Shown here: positions 52,301 through 59,961 of the stretch, in pieces
Layout of the letters: every line of letters starts with the position of its first letter
Numbering within the stretch: position 1 is the first letter of the stretch
From: Bradyrhizobium arachidis
GTDB taxonomy: Bacteria; Pseudomonadota; Alphaproteobacteria; Rhizobiales; Xanthobacteraceae
Assembly (NCBI RefSeq): GCF_015291705.1
Contig: NZ_CP030050.1
Span: forward strand, 9,363,001 to 9,427,000
Direction: 5' to 3'
DNA: 64,000 bases
Program-made: the position numbers and the translations under genes
Notes under the pieces: model-generated
What the model was told of the DNA's origin: nothing
Database searches by the model: none
Seen by the model: the letters and a program-made list of their open reading frames with translations, nothing else

Positions 52301-52890
52301 TCGAGCAGGGCGCGCGGATCGCGCGCGGCCTCGGGCTCGGCCTCTCGATCGTCGAACGGCTGGCGCGCGTGCTCAAGCACGGCATCGCCATCGACGGCAA
52401 CAAGAGCGGCGGCTCGGTGTTCTCGGTGACGGTGCCGACGGCGAAGGCGGTCACGCATACGGCCGCCGTGACCAGCGCGACGCCGCTGGCGCGCACGCCG
52501 ATCTCGGGCGCCCTGATCGTCTGCATCGAGAACGACGCGGCGATCCTCGACGGCATGCGTACACTGCTGAAAGCCTGGGACGCCGAGGTGATCGCGGTCG
52601 CCGATCCCGAAGGCGCGATCGCGGCGATCGAAAAAGCCGGCCGCCGCGTCACCGGCCTGCTCGTCGACTATCATCTCGACCGCGGCAACGGCATCGCAGC
52701 CATCCGCGACATCCGCCGCCGCTTCGGCGACACCATCCCCGCGATCCTGATCACCGCCGACCGCAGCCCCGCGGTGCAGGTCGCCGCGCGCGATGAAAAG
52801 ATCGCAGTGCTCAACAAGCCGGTGAAGCCGGCCTCGCTCCGCGCCCTGCTCGGCCAGTGGCGGACGCAGCAGATGGTGGCGGCGGAATGA
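49381..52890 (+). CDS. hybrid histidine kinase fused to a sodium/solute-symporter domain
   Basis: An 1,169-residue membrane protein. Residues 1 to about 510 form a PutP/SSS-like region with about 13 helices (YPLSLAIYCTSWTFFGSVGFATRTSTDFLAIYVGP). Then a PAS domain about 640-760 (HVRQGIAVFDADLQLICSNRQFGELL), a coiled coil, and a histidine kinase core with H813 in AAASHDILQPL, N box NLISNAIKYTPRG near 923 and G box DTGVGIP at 954. The C-terminal receiver has the phospho-acceptor D1096 in LLVDYHLDRGNG and K in LNKPVKP. CbrA-like and NahK/ErcS-like kinases share this layout. No cognate regulator gene adjoins. Confidence 0.92.
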   Translation: MLHDWGVIAAAFGYIGFLFLVASHGDRRSPAGPGRASGLIYPLSLAIYCTSWTFFGSVGFATRTSTDFLAIYVGPILMIGLGAGVLRRVIQLAKTHNITSIADFIGARYGKSQAVAATVALIAIIGSVPYIALQLKAVASSLETILSEDQAFSHIPILGDMALMVTLAMAAFAVLFGTRQTDATEHQHGLMLAVATESIVKLVAFLAAGIFVTFWMFSPHELIERAMKTPEAVRAINYSPSIGNFLTMTLLSLCAVMLLPRQFHVSVVENSSDAEVGRARWLFPLYLVAINVFVIPIALAGLVTFPFGTAEPDMYVLALPMEGGADLLSVAIFVGGLSAATAMVIVECVALSIMVSNDLVVPLVLQRRPEGRTGGADFSDFLLRSRRLAIFAIMVMAYFYYRALGNTQLAAIGLLSFAAIAQLAPSFFGGLLWRRGTARGAIGGMMVGFAVWLYTLFMPSFMDSSTTGILLLQHGPFGIEALRPQALFGADLPPLMHGVIWSLSLNILTYVLLSLARQPSSIELVQADLFVPNTLAPISPSFRRWRTTVTVQDIQTTVAQYLGPDRARHSFEAFSARRNVRLEPAAPADFELLQHAEHLIASSIGAASSRLVMSLLLRKRTVSAKAALKLLDDSHAALHFNREILQTALNHVRQGIAVFDADLQLICSNRQFGELLNVPPHFIQFGTPLREILEFMGVSDSAGDTEREAMIEQRLVAYTTDSEPYLERLPERHMVIEVLTNRMPGGGFVITFTDVTPTFEAAEALERANASLEKRVRDRTEELTRLNSELALAKSAAEDASSSKTRFLAAASHDILQPLNAARLYITSLVERQHSGEETRLVENIDESLQAIEEILGALLDISRLDAGAMTTSISSFRMADLMRSLEIEFAPIARAKGLALAFVPCSLPVESDRLLLRRLLQNLISNAIKYTPRGRVLVGCHRRGPSLKICVYDTGVGIPSAKRAEIFKEFHRLEQGARIARGLGLGLSIVERLARVLKHGIAIDGNKSGGSVFSVTVPTAKAVTHTAAVTSATPLARTPISGALIVCIENDAAILDGMRTLLKAWDAEVIAVADPEGAIAAIEKAGRRVTGLLVDYHLDRGNGIAAIRDIRRRFGDTIPAILITADRSPAVQVAARDEKIAVLNKPVKPASLRALLGQWRTQQMVAAE

Positions 52891-52897
52891 GACGCGG

Positions 52898-53719
52898 TCA
52901 GTAGTCGGTCGAGACGCTCAGCGCGCGCCACCTCTCGAGCTCTTCGAGGCGCTGGCGATCGGTCGCTGCGATGGCGTTGACGGCATCACTCCCGAGCGCA
53001 ATCCGCAGAGGCGGGCGATCCATGTTGGCAAGCTTCAGCACGACAGCCGCGGCCTTGGCCGGGTCGCCCGGCTGGCGGCCATCGTAATCACGCTGCATCC
53101 GGACGGCGGCGCCGACCACCGCGTCGTACTCCGGACGCCCCTCGTCGGTGTCATGCGCGGCCTGAGCAAAGCCCGTCCGGAAACCGCCGGGCTCGACGAT
53201 CGTCACATGCACACCGATCAGCGCCATCTCGCGCGCCAACGATTCCGAAAAGCCTTCGATCCCCCATTTCGCCGCCGAATAAGGTGCGCGGGCCGGCGCG
53301 CCGATCCGGCCACCGACGGACGAGACCTGCATGATGTGCCCGCGACGCTGCCGGCGCAGGACGGGAATCGCCGCCTTGGTGACGATGATTGTGCCGATGA
53401 GATTCGCCTCGATCTGCTGCCGAAAGGACTCCAGGCTGGTATCCTCGACCGATCCGAGGTCGCCGAAGCCTGCGTTGTTGACGACCACGTCGAGGCCGCC
53501 GAATGCCGTCACGGCAAGATCGATCGCCGCCTGAGCGGCGGCCTCGTCGGTGACATCAAGCCTTGCGAGCCGCAGTCTTTCTCCGAAACGTTCCCGCAAG
53601 GGCTCGAGCGGGCCGAGGCTCCGAGCCGTGGCAACCACCTGGTCGCCCGCCGCGAGCACGGCTTCGGTGATGGCACGGCCAAGCCCGCGCGAGCTGCCGC
53701 TGATAAACCAGGTCTTCAT
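52898..53719 (-). CDS. short-chain dehydrogenase/reductase
   Basis: A 273-residue classical SDR oxidoreductase. Rossmann motif FISGSSRGLGRAI at the N-terminus, NNAG in VVNNAGFGDLG, and the catalytic S...YSAAKWGIEGFSE. NADP preference is suggested by the Arg after GSS and by ATARS. Last gene of a minus-strand block with cytochrome P460, an epoxide-hydrolase-like protein and Ohr. Substrate unknown. Confidence 0.88.
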   Translation of the reverse strand: MKTWFISGSSRGLGRAITEAVLAAGDQVVATARSLGPLEPLRERFGERLRLARLDVTDEAAAQAAIDLAVTAFGGLDVVVNNAGFGDLGSVEDTSLESFRQQIEANLIGTIIVTKAAIPVLRRQRRGHIMQVSSVGGRIGAPARAPYSAAKWGIEGFSESLAREMALIGVHVTIVEPGGFRTGFAQAAHDTDEGRPEYDAVVGAAVRMQRDYDGRQPGDPAKAAAVVLKLANMDRPPLRIALGSDAVNAIAATDRQRLEELERWRALSVSTDY

Positions 53720-53737
53720 GCCAGCCTCCGCAAGATC

Positions 53738-54292
53738 TCAAGGCGCGAGCCGCGTGAAGACGTAGTCCCGGCTCTTGGCGCGGGCCTCGTGGCAGCCCCA
53801 GCAGGTGCGGTGCTGGGCCTCATCCACCGGCTTGCCATTGGCGAAGCGGCCAAAGCCCCAGCCACCGGTCGAGGCATACTTCTTGGAATCCTTGACCATC
53901 ACCTGCACTGTGGTGGCGGCGCCGGGGATCGTCGCGGATGCGAACTCGGGCGACTGTTTCCGCTTCCAGGCGCGCTTGACCAGAATGGTGCCGTCGGGGA
54001 ACGGAAGTTTTCCGGCCTGATAGGCCTCGATTGCGATCTGGTTGCCGACCACGGCGCGAAGCTCGTCGAGCGGCGCGGCTTCTTCGGCCGGCGCGATCAG
54101 TTCCCACTGCTTGTAGCCGGGCGGAATCGTGACACCGAAGATCGGCGAGGCGTCGGCCGCCGCGCCGCCTTCCGCGAGCGCGATCGAGACCAGATATGGC
54201 ACACTCGTCAGGAGAACGACGAGAAGCAGCACGGCGAGCACGATCACCGTGGAGAATGAGAATCTCTTGTTTTCAGATTCGGTTGGCATCAT
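53738..54292 (-). CDS. membrane-anchored cytochrome P460-like heme protein
   Basis: A 184-residue protein with an N-terminal membrane helix (about 13-37) and a periplasmic domain. The C-type heme motif CWGCH sits at 164-168 near the C-terminus, as in cytochrome P460. The sequence ITIPPGYKQWELIAPAEEAA and LRAVVGNQIAIEAYQAGKLPFPDGTILVKRAWKRK matches the family fold. P460 proteins oxidise hydroxylamine or bind NO; the cross-linking lysine could not be assigned. MM start; either ATG is possible. Confidence 0.75.
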   Translation of the reverse strand: MMPTESENKRFSFSTVIVLAVLLLVVLLTSVPYLVSIALAEGGAAADASPIFGVTIPPGYKQWELIAPAEEAAPLDELRAVVGNQIAIEAYQAGKLPFPDGTILVKRAWKRKQSPEFASATIPGAATTVQVMVKDSKKYASTGGWGFGRFANGKPVDEAQHRTCWGCHEARAKSRDYVFTRLAP

Positions 54293-54363
54293 GACGTTTC
54301 TTCAAGCGGGATCACGGCACGTCCCCGGTCCAGACGTGCTGGACCGGGGCATTGGATGAATGC

Positions 54364-55392
54364 TCAGGCGCCGTCGGCGTCGATGACGGCCTTGGCAAAG
54401 GCTTGCGGCGCTTCCTGAGGCAGATTGTGACCGATACCGCCGGTGATCAGGCGGAAGTCGTACCGGCCCTCGAACTTCTTGGCATAGGCGCTGGGATCGG
54501 GGTGCGGCGCGCCGTTGGCGTCGCCCTCCATCGTGATCGCCGGCACGCGGATCACCGGCGCTGCGGCGAGCTTCTTTTCGATCTCTTCGTACTTCGCTTC
54601 GCCCTGGGCGAGCCCGAGCCGCCAGCGGTAATTGTGGATCGTGATCGCGACATGATCCTTGTTGTCGAGCGCCGCCGCGCTGCGGTCGAACGTCGCGTCG
54701 TCGAACTTCCATTGCGGTGAGGCGAGCTTCCAGATCAGTTTTGCGAAATCATGCGTGTACTTCTCGTATCCGGCGCGGCCGCGCTCGGTCGCGAAATAGA
54801 ACTGGTACCACCATTGCAGTTCGGCCGACGGCGGCAGCGGCACATTTCCGGCTGCCTGGCTCGAGATCAGATAGCCGCTGACCGACACCAGCGCGCGGCA
54901 GCGGTCCGGCCACAGCGCAGCGATGATGTCGGCGGTGCGTGCGCCCCAGTCGAAGCCGGCGACGACAGCCGTCTTGATGTCGAGCTTGTCCATCAGCGCG
55001 ATGATGTCGACGGCCATCGCGGCGGGCTCGCCGTTACGCGGCGTCTCGCCGGAGAGAAACTGCGTCGAACCGTAACCACGCAAATAGGGGATGATGACGC
55101 GATAGCCGGCCTTTGCCAGGATCGGCGCGACATCGACGAAGGCGTGAATGTCGTAGGGCCAGCCGTGCAGCAGGATCGCGACGGGACCGTTCGACGGGCC
55201 AGCCTCGGCATAGCCGACGTTGAGGACGCCGGCATCGATCTGCTTGATCGGACCGAAGGACGCGTTCGATGCCTGGGATCGCTGCGCCTCCGTCTGGGCA
55301 ACGGCGAGGTCGATCACGCCGAGGCCGACGGCGACGGCCCCTGCGGCGACGCCAAAAAACTTGCGACGATGCTGGTCGATGAGCTGCTTCAT
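54364..55392 (-). CDS. Tat-exported epoxide-hydrolase-like alpha/beta-hydrolase
   Basis: A 342-residue protein with a Tat-type leader (QHRRKFFGVAAGAVAVGLG). The catalytic pattern is that of epoxide hydrolases or haloalkane dehalogenases rather than esterases: oxyanion HGWP at 86-89, nucleophile D148 in AGFDWGAR, and the late His in GGIGHNLPQEAP. A periplasmic location is predicted. In a block with P460, SDR and Ohr genes. Substrate unknown. Confidence 0.82.
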   Translation of the reverse strand: MKQLIDQHRRKFFGVAAGAVAVGLGVIDLAVAQTEAQRSQASNASFGPIKQIDAGVLNVGYAEAGPSNGPVAILLHGWPYDIHAFVDVAPILAKAGYRVIIPYLRGYGSTQFLSGETPRNGEPAAMAVDIIALMDKLDIKTAVVAGFDWGARTADIIAALWPDRCRALVSVSGYLISSQAAGNVPLPPSAELQWWYQFYFATERGRAGYEKYTHDFAKLIWKLASPQWKFDDATFDRSAAALDNKDHVAITIHNYRWRLGLAQGEAKYEEIEKKLAAAPVIRVPAITMEGDANGAPHPDPSAYAKKFEGRYDFRLITGGIGHNLPQEAPQAFAKAVIDADGA

Positions 55393-55424
55393 GATGGTGC
55401 TACCCGGTTCGTGGTTGGTGATGG

Positions 55425-55844
55425 TCAGATCAGTGCGACCGTGACCTCGATGTTGCCGCGCACGGCCGCGGAATAAGGACAGGTCTGGTGCGCCTCATCG
55501 ACGATGCCGCGCGCGACCTCGTGATCGAGGCCCGGCAGGCTGACATTGAGGCGCGCCCGCAGGGCGAAAGTGCCATCGTCGTGCAGAAGGTCGATTTCCG
55601 CATCGATCGCACTTTTCCTGGGAAGCACGATTTTCCGCTTCCGCGCGGCGATCTCCATGGCGCCTTCGAAACATGCCGACCAGCCCGCCGCGAACAACTG
55701 CTCGGGGTTGGTGCCGACGCCTGCTCCGCCCGGCGGCGACAATTTGACATCCAGGCGGCCGTCGGAGCTGCGGGACATGCCATCCCCTCGTCCGCCGCTG
55801 GTGTGGGTCCTCGCCGTATAGATCAGCTTTGTCGCTTGTGTCAT
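55425..55844 (-). CDS. ohr: organic hydroperoxide resistance protein (Ohr/OsmC family)
   Basis: A 139-residue thiol peroxidase reducing organic hydroperoxides with lipoyl-type electron donors. Redox cysteines C58 (GWSACFEGAM) and C122 (QTCPYSAA) are in the expected places, and the N-terminal YTARTHTSGGRGDG is typical of Ohr. AAGGAG precedes the ATG at 55844. No ohrR (MarR-type) gene adjoins; instead the divergent gene is a STAND-type regulator. Likely first gene of the minus-strand stress block. Confidence 0.9.
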   Translation of the reverse strand: MTQATKLIYTARTHTSGGRGDGMSRSSDGRLDVKLSPPGGAGVGTNPEQLFAAGWSACFEGAMEIAARKRKIVLPRKSAIDAEIDLLHDDGTFALRARLNVSLPGLDHEVARGIVDEAHQTCPYSAAVRGNIEVTVALI

Positions 55845-55906
55845 GAAAGTCTCCTTGCCGTCGCGCATCTGACTAGCAGCCACCTCCGCGGCGCGCCCGT
55901 TGGGAG

Positions 55907-55924
55907 TTGTGAGAAATTGTGAGA
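55907..55924. promoter_or_regulatory. direct repeat TTGTGAGA, 10-base period, in divergent promoter
   Basis: TTGTGAGA occurs at 55907-55914 and again at 55917-55924. Direct repeats at about one helical turn are typical of OmpR-type winged-helix binding. It lies between ohr and the winged-helix STAND regulator, which is a candidate binder. Confidence 0.4.
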
Positions 55925-56042
55925 CCGGCAGGGAACCCGGTCAGGGAGGCCCTACAGACGAGGTCTGATGCCGATGCAAAGCCGGTCTTGCCGGATCGAC
56001 GTCCGCTCGTTATGCGGTCCTGCAAATGAGCAAGATTTCGTG

Positions 56043-58883
56043 ATGACTGAGCCGGCCGCGCCCGCGGCATCGACATTGTCGTTCGGGCCATTCACCGTGA
56101 CGCCGCATGAGCGGCTCGTCATGCGCGGCGGCGTCGCGCTGCCGATGGGCGCCAAGAGCTTCGATACGCTGATCGCGCTGATGTCGCGGCCGAACGAGGT
56201 CATCAGCAAATGGGAGCTGATGGCGCAGGTCTGGCCCGGCATGGCCGTCGAGGAAGCCAATCTGCGCTTCCACATTGCAGCGCTTCGCAAAGCCCTCGGC
56301 GACGGGAAAGACGGCGCGCGCTACATCACCACGCTCTCCGGCCGCGGCTATTGCTTCGTGGCGGCGATCTCGCAAGTGGAGATTCCCGCAGAACGCCGCC
56401 CAGCACCGCGGCGCGAACTGCCGCCGGTGAAACTTCCCAACCGGCTGCAGCGGATGGTCGGGCGTGATGATGCCATCGCAGCCATCTCGGACAGGCTCAC
56501 GACTTCACGATTCGTCACGATCGCCGGTCCCGGCGGTGTCGGCAAGACCGCTGTCGCGGTGGCGATCGCTCACGACCTGCTCGAGACATTCTCGGACGCC
56601 GCGCACTTCGTTGACCTTGCTGCGCTCAGCGATCCCGATCTCGTGATCACCTCGATCTTGCTGATGCTGGGTCTGCCGGCGCAGGCCGACGACCCGCTGC
56701 CCGCGTTGCTTGCCCATCTGCAGGACAAGCGGATGCTGCTGATCCTGGACAATTGCGAGCATGTCATCTCCGCTGCGGCGTCTCTCGCAGCGGAGATTTT
56801 CCACGCCGCGCCGCATGTCCATATCCTCGCCACGAGCCGCGAAGCCCTGCGCGTCGAGGGCGAGCAAGTCTATCGGCTGGCGCCGCTTGCCGTTCCGCCC
56901 GACGGCACCGAGCTGACGGCAGCGACAGCACAGACCTATCCAGCGCTCCAGCTTTTCCTCGAGCGGGCGTCAGCCGGCGGCGCGCAGATCGCGCACGACG
57001 ATGCCAATGCCGCGATCGTCGCGAACATCTGCCGCAGGCTCGACGGCATGGCGCTGGCGATCGAGCTCGCCGCGGGCCGGGTCGATGCCTACGGCCTGGA
57101 GCAGACGGCCACGCTGCTCGACGAGCGCCTCAATCTGCTCTGGCAGGGCCAGCGCACCGCGCCGCCTCGCCAGAAGACGTTGCAAGCGACGCTGGACTGG
57201 AGCTACGGCCTCTTGTCCGACACCGAGCGTCTCGTGTTGCGCCGCCTCGCGGTCTTCGCAGGCCACTTCACCATCGACGCCGCGCTGGAAGTCGTGCCGG
57301 ACGAGCGCGTCGACCGCTCCCGCCTATTCGACGCCATCGACAGCCTCGTCGCCAAGTCGATGGTCGCGCCGCGCCCCATCGGCGCCATGATGCGCTATCG
57401 CCTGCTCGACACGACGCGGGCCTATCTGCTCGAGATCGAACCTGATGAGGCGGCACTCGCGGCCCGCCACGCAACCTACTATCGGCGATGGTTGGAACAG
57501 GCTGGCGCGATATGGGCCACCATACCGAGCGCCGACGAGCGCGCGATCCATTTCTCCGCGCTTCACAATGTGCGCGCCGCGCTCGACTGGTGCTTTGGCG
57601 CGAGCGGCGATGCGGGCATCGGCATCGCGCTCGCGGCATCGGCATCCCCGATGTTCCTGGCGATGTCGCTGCTCATCGAATGCCGGCGCTGGTCGGAACG
57701 GGCACTGCTTGCGATTGATCCGTCAACGCGCGGCAGCGCCGAGGAAATGCACGTCCAGGCCGCGCTCGGCCTGACCTTGATGTTCACGCGCGGCGGCAGC
57801 GAGGCGGCGCGTGGGGCACTGGAGAGAAGTCTCGCGATCGCCGAGGCTCGCGGCGATGCGCCGAACCAGCTCCAGCTGCTTGGCCGCATGCATATCTTCC
57901 ACGAACGGATGGGACGTTTCGACGCCGCGCTCGGCTACGCCCAGCAGAGCCTCAAGGTCGCCGAAGCCCTCGGCGATGCTGCTTCAATTGCCCTCGCAAG
58001 GTCGCTCCTGGGTGTCTCCTTGCATCTGGCCGGCGAGCATCGCGACGCGCTGACCATGCTGGAGGCGGCTTGGCAAGGCCCGGGCACGGAGCGGATCAGC
58101 ACGATCCACGGCTTCGATCACCGCAACCGGGCCGGCATCTCGCTCGCGCGCGAGCTTTGGTTGCAGGGCCGGTCCGAGGATGCACAGCGACTGGCGCGAC
58201 AGACGGTCGATGATGCCGCGCAGATGGACCATCCGATCACGCTCTGCATCGCGCTGATATGGCTGGTCTCGATCGATCTCTGGAACGGAAACCTCGACAG
58301 CGCGGAAGAGAACATCGACCGCTTCATTGCCCATGCCAATTCGCGCTCGATGGGCCCCTATCTCGCGGTTGGCCGCGGCGTCAAAGGCGAAATCGCGATC
58401 CGGCGCGGCGATGCCGCGGTCGGTGTCGAGACGATCACAGCCTGCCTGCGCGAGCTTCACGACGCCGGTTACGAGCTGCTCACCACGACGTTCAACATCG
58501 CTCAGGTCCACGGCCTGCTGGCGCTCGGCCAGATCGAACGGGCCGCGAGCCTGATCGACGATGCCATCGGCCTCGTCGAACAGAGCGGCGACCATCTCTA
58601 CATGCCCGAGCTGCTGCGCATGAAGGCCAAGATATTGCTGTCGCTACCGGAGCCGAACACCGGCGACGCTGAGGCCTGCCTCATGCGATCGCTGAAGCTC
58701 AGCCGCGACAAGGGCGCGAAAGCCTGGGAGCTGCGAGTGGCGATTGATCTTGCGCAGCTTCTCGCTGAATGGCGCAGCCGCAAGGACGCAAGGCAATTGC
58801 TCCAGACGGCGCTCGAAGGTTTTGCCGATGGCTCCGAGACGGCTGATATCAGGGCGGCCGGCGTGCTGCTGGCAACGCTGTAG
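56043..58883 (+). CDS. winged-helix STAND ATPase regulator with TPR-like C-terminus
   Basis: A 946-residue predicted transcription regulator. Winged helix about 15-110 (LSFGPFTVTPHERLVMRGGVALPMGAKSFDTLIALMSRPNEVISKWELMAQVWPG...GRGYCFVA). NB-ARC/STAND ATPase from about 135: P-loop GPGGVGKT at 162-169, Walker B RMLLILDNCEHV near 240, LATSREALRVEGEQVYRLAPL. About 530 to the end is helical, TPR-like. An in-frame ATG at 55968 would add 25 residues; 56043 is preferred. Divergent from the ohr block, so probably its regulator. Confidence 0.85.
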   Translation: MTEPAAPAASTLSFGPFTVTPHERLVMRGGVALPMGAKSFDTLIALMSRPNEVISKWELMAQVWPGMAVEEANLRFHIAALRKALGDGKDGARYITTLSGRGYCFVAAISQVEIPAERRPAPRRELPPVKLPNRLQRMVGRDDAIAAISDRLTTSRFVTIAGPGGVGKTAVAVAIAHDLLETFSDAAHFVDLAALSDPDLVITSILLMLGLPAQADDPLPALLAHLQDKRMLLILDNCEHVISAAASLAAEIFHAAPHVHILATSREALRVEGEQVYRLAPLAVPPDGTELTAATAQTYPALQLFLERASAGGAQIAHDDANAAIVANICRRLDGMALAIELAAGRVDAYGLEQTATLLDERLNLLWQGQRTAPPRQKTLQATLDWSYGLLSDTERLVLRRLAVFAGHFTIDAALEVVPDERVDRSRLFDAIDSLVAKSMVAPRPIGAMMRYRLLDTTRAYLLEIEPDEAALAARHATYYRRWLEQAGAIWATIPSADERAIHFSALHNVRAALDWCFGASGDAGIGIALAASASPMFLAMSLLIECRRWSERALLAIDPSTRGSAEEMHVQAALGLTLMFTRGGSEAARGALERSLAIAEARGDAPNQLQLLGRMHIFHERMGRFDAALGYAQQSLKVAEALGDAASIALARSLLGVSLHLAGEHRDALTMLEAAWQGPGTERISTIHGFDHRNRAGISLARELWLQGRSEDAQRLARQTVDDAAQMDHPITLCIALIWLVSIDLWNGNLDSAEENIDRFIAHANSRSMGPYLAVGRGVKGEIAIRRGDAAVGVETITACLRELHDAGYELLTTTFNIAQVHGLLALGQIERAASLIDDAIGLVEQSGDHLYMPELLRMKAKILLSLPEPNTGDAEACLMRSLKLSRDKGAKAWELRVAIDLAQLLAEWRSRKDARQLLQTALEGFADGSETADIRAAGVLLATL

Positions 58884-58889
58884 CGGACT

Positions 58890-58986
58890 AAAGCGCGACG
58901 AGATCAGGACGAATCGTCATTGCGCTTTAGGTTATTGTTTGAGCATGATCTTTTCGGAAAACCGCTGCGCACTTTTCCGGATCATG
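58890..58986. repeat. Rhizobiales-type intergenic repeat (AAAGCGC...GATCATG)
   Basis: AAAGCGCGACGAGATC and, inverse, CGCTTTAGG surround one hairpin; GCATGATCTTTTCGGAAAAC and TTTTCCGGATCATG form another. A widespread intergenic repeat in Rhizobiales by recollection. It fills the gap between convergent genes and abuts the stop codon of the response regulator. Confidence 0.65.
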
Positions 58987-58988
58987 TT

Positions 58989-59660
58989 CTACCCCGTCGG
59001 GGTGCCCTGCTTCCATTGGCCGCCGGCGATCTTGGCGGCGGCGATCACGGCCTGCGTCCGGCTCTCGACGCCGAGCTTTTGCAGGATCGCCGAGACATGC
59101 GCCTTGATGGTGGCCTCGGACACGCCGAGCTCATAGGCGATCTGCTTGTTGAGGAGGCCTTCCGACAGCATCATCAGCACCCGCACCTGCTGCGGCGTCA
59201 GCGTCACCAGGCGGTCGCGCAGGCGCGTCATGTCGGGATCGGCAGCGGCGGACAGGTCGGTGTCGGCGGGAACCCAGACGTCGCCCTCCATCACCTTGAG
59301 GATGGCGTCGCGCAAGGTCTCGACGCCGAACCGCTTCGGAATGAAGCCGGAGGCGCCGAAATCGAGCGAGCGGCGGATCGTGGCATTGTCGTCGGAGGCC
59401 GAGACGATCACCACCGGGATCGCCGGATATTGCGCGCGCAGATAGATCAGGCCGGAAAAGCCGGAGATCCCGGGCATCGACAGGTCGAGCAGGATCAGAT
59501 CGACGTCGGAGGCCTGTTCCAGAAGCCTGGTCAGATCCTCGAACGATCCGGCCTCGTCGATCCTGGCAGAGGTCAGGACGCCCGCCACCGCCTGCCGCAG
59601 CGCATCGCGGAACAGGGGATGGTCATCGGCAATGACGAGATGGGTCGAGGGAGCGTTCAT
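58989..59660 (-). CDS. NarL/FixJ-type response regulator
   Basis: A 223-residue response regulator. Receiver domain 1-125 with ADDHPLF acidic cluster at 11-13 and phospho-acceptor D59 (LILLDLSMPG), lysine in IPKRFG. LuxR-type HTH about 155-215 (LTPQQVRVLMMLSEGLLNKQIAYELGVSEATIKAHVSAILQKLG). The nearest histidine kinase is the hybrid at 49381, some 6 kb away, so the cognate sensor is unknown. Confidence 0.92.
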   Translation of the reverse strand: MNAPSTHLVIADDHPLFRDALRQAVAGVLTSARIDEAGSFEDLTRLLEQASDVDLILLDLSMPGISGFSGLIYLRAQYPAIPVVIVSASDDNATIRRSLDFGASGFIPKRFGVETLRDAILKVMEGDVWVPADTDLSAAADPDMTRLRDRLVTLTPQQVRVLMMLSEGLLNKQIAYELGVSEATIKAHVSAILQKLGVESRTQAVIAAAKIAGGQWKQGTPTG

Positions 59661-59961
59661 CGTTCTCTTGCTGGCAATCACCGGCCAGTAAGCCGGTCCG
59701 GGGCCTCGGTCAATTCTTTCCCGACCCGCCGTGGCATGCAAGCAGACAATATCCCTTTGCGGGAACGGGGTTAATCCAAAGTCGAGCACTATCGTGCCAC
59801 CTGGCGGCTGCGCGACGTCAGGTGCGCGTCAGTGCGCAAGGCCGAAAGTCGTATTGGGGCGGGTTTCACGCCGATGTTACCTTGCGCCCCAAGACCTGGG
59901 TTGATCCGGCATGCCCGGACATCCGGGGCGCGAGGAAACGCATTTCGGGGAGCGACTCAAC
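59661..59961. other. divergent intergenic region
   Basis: About 300 bases between the response regulator and the transporter gene. The in-frame extension of the transporter ORF to 59911 lies here. No recognisable operator or repeat; promoters for both genes are expected. Confidence 0.35.
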
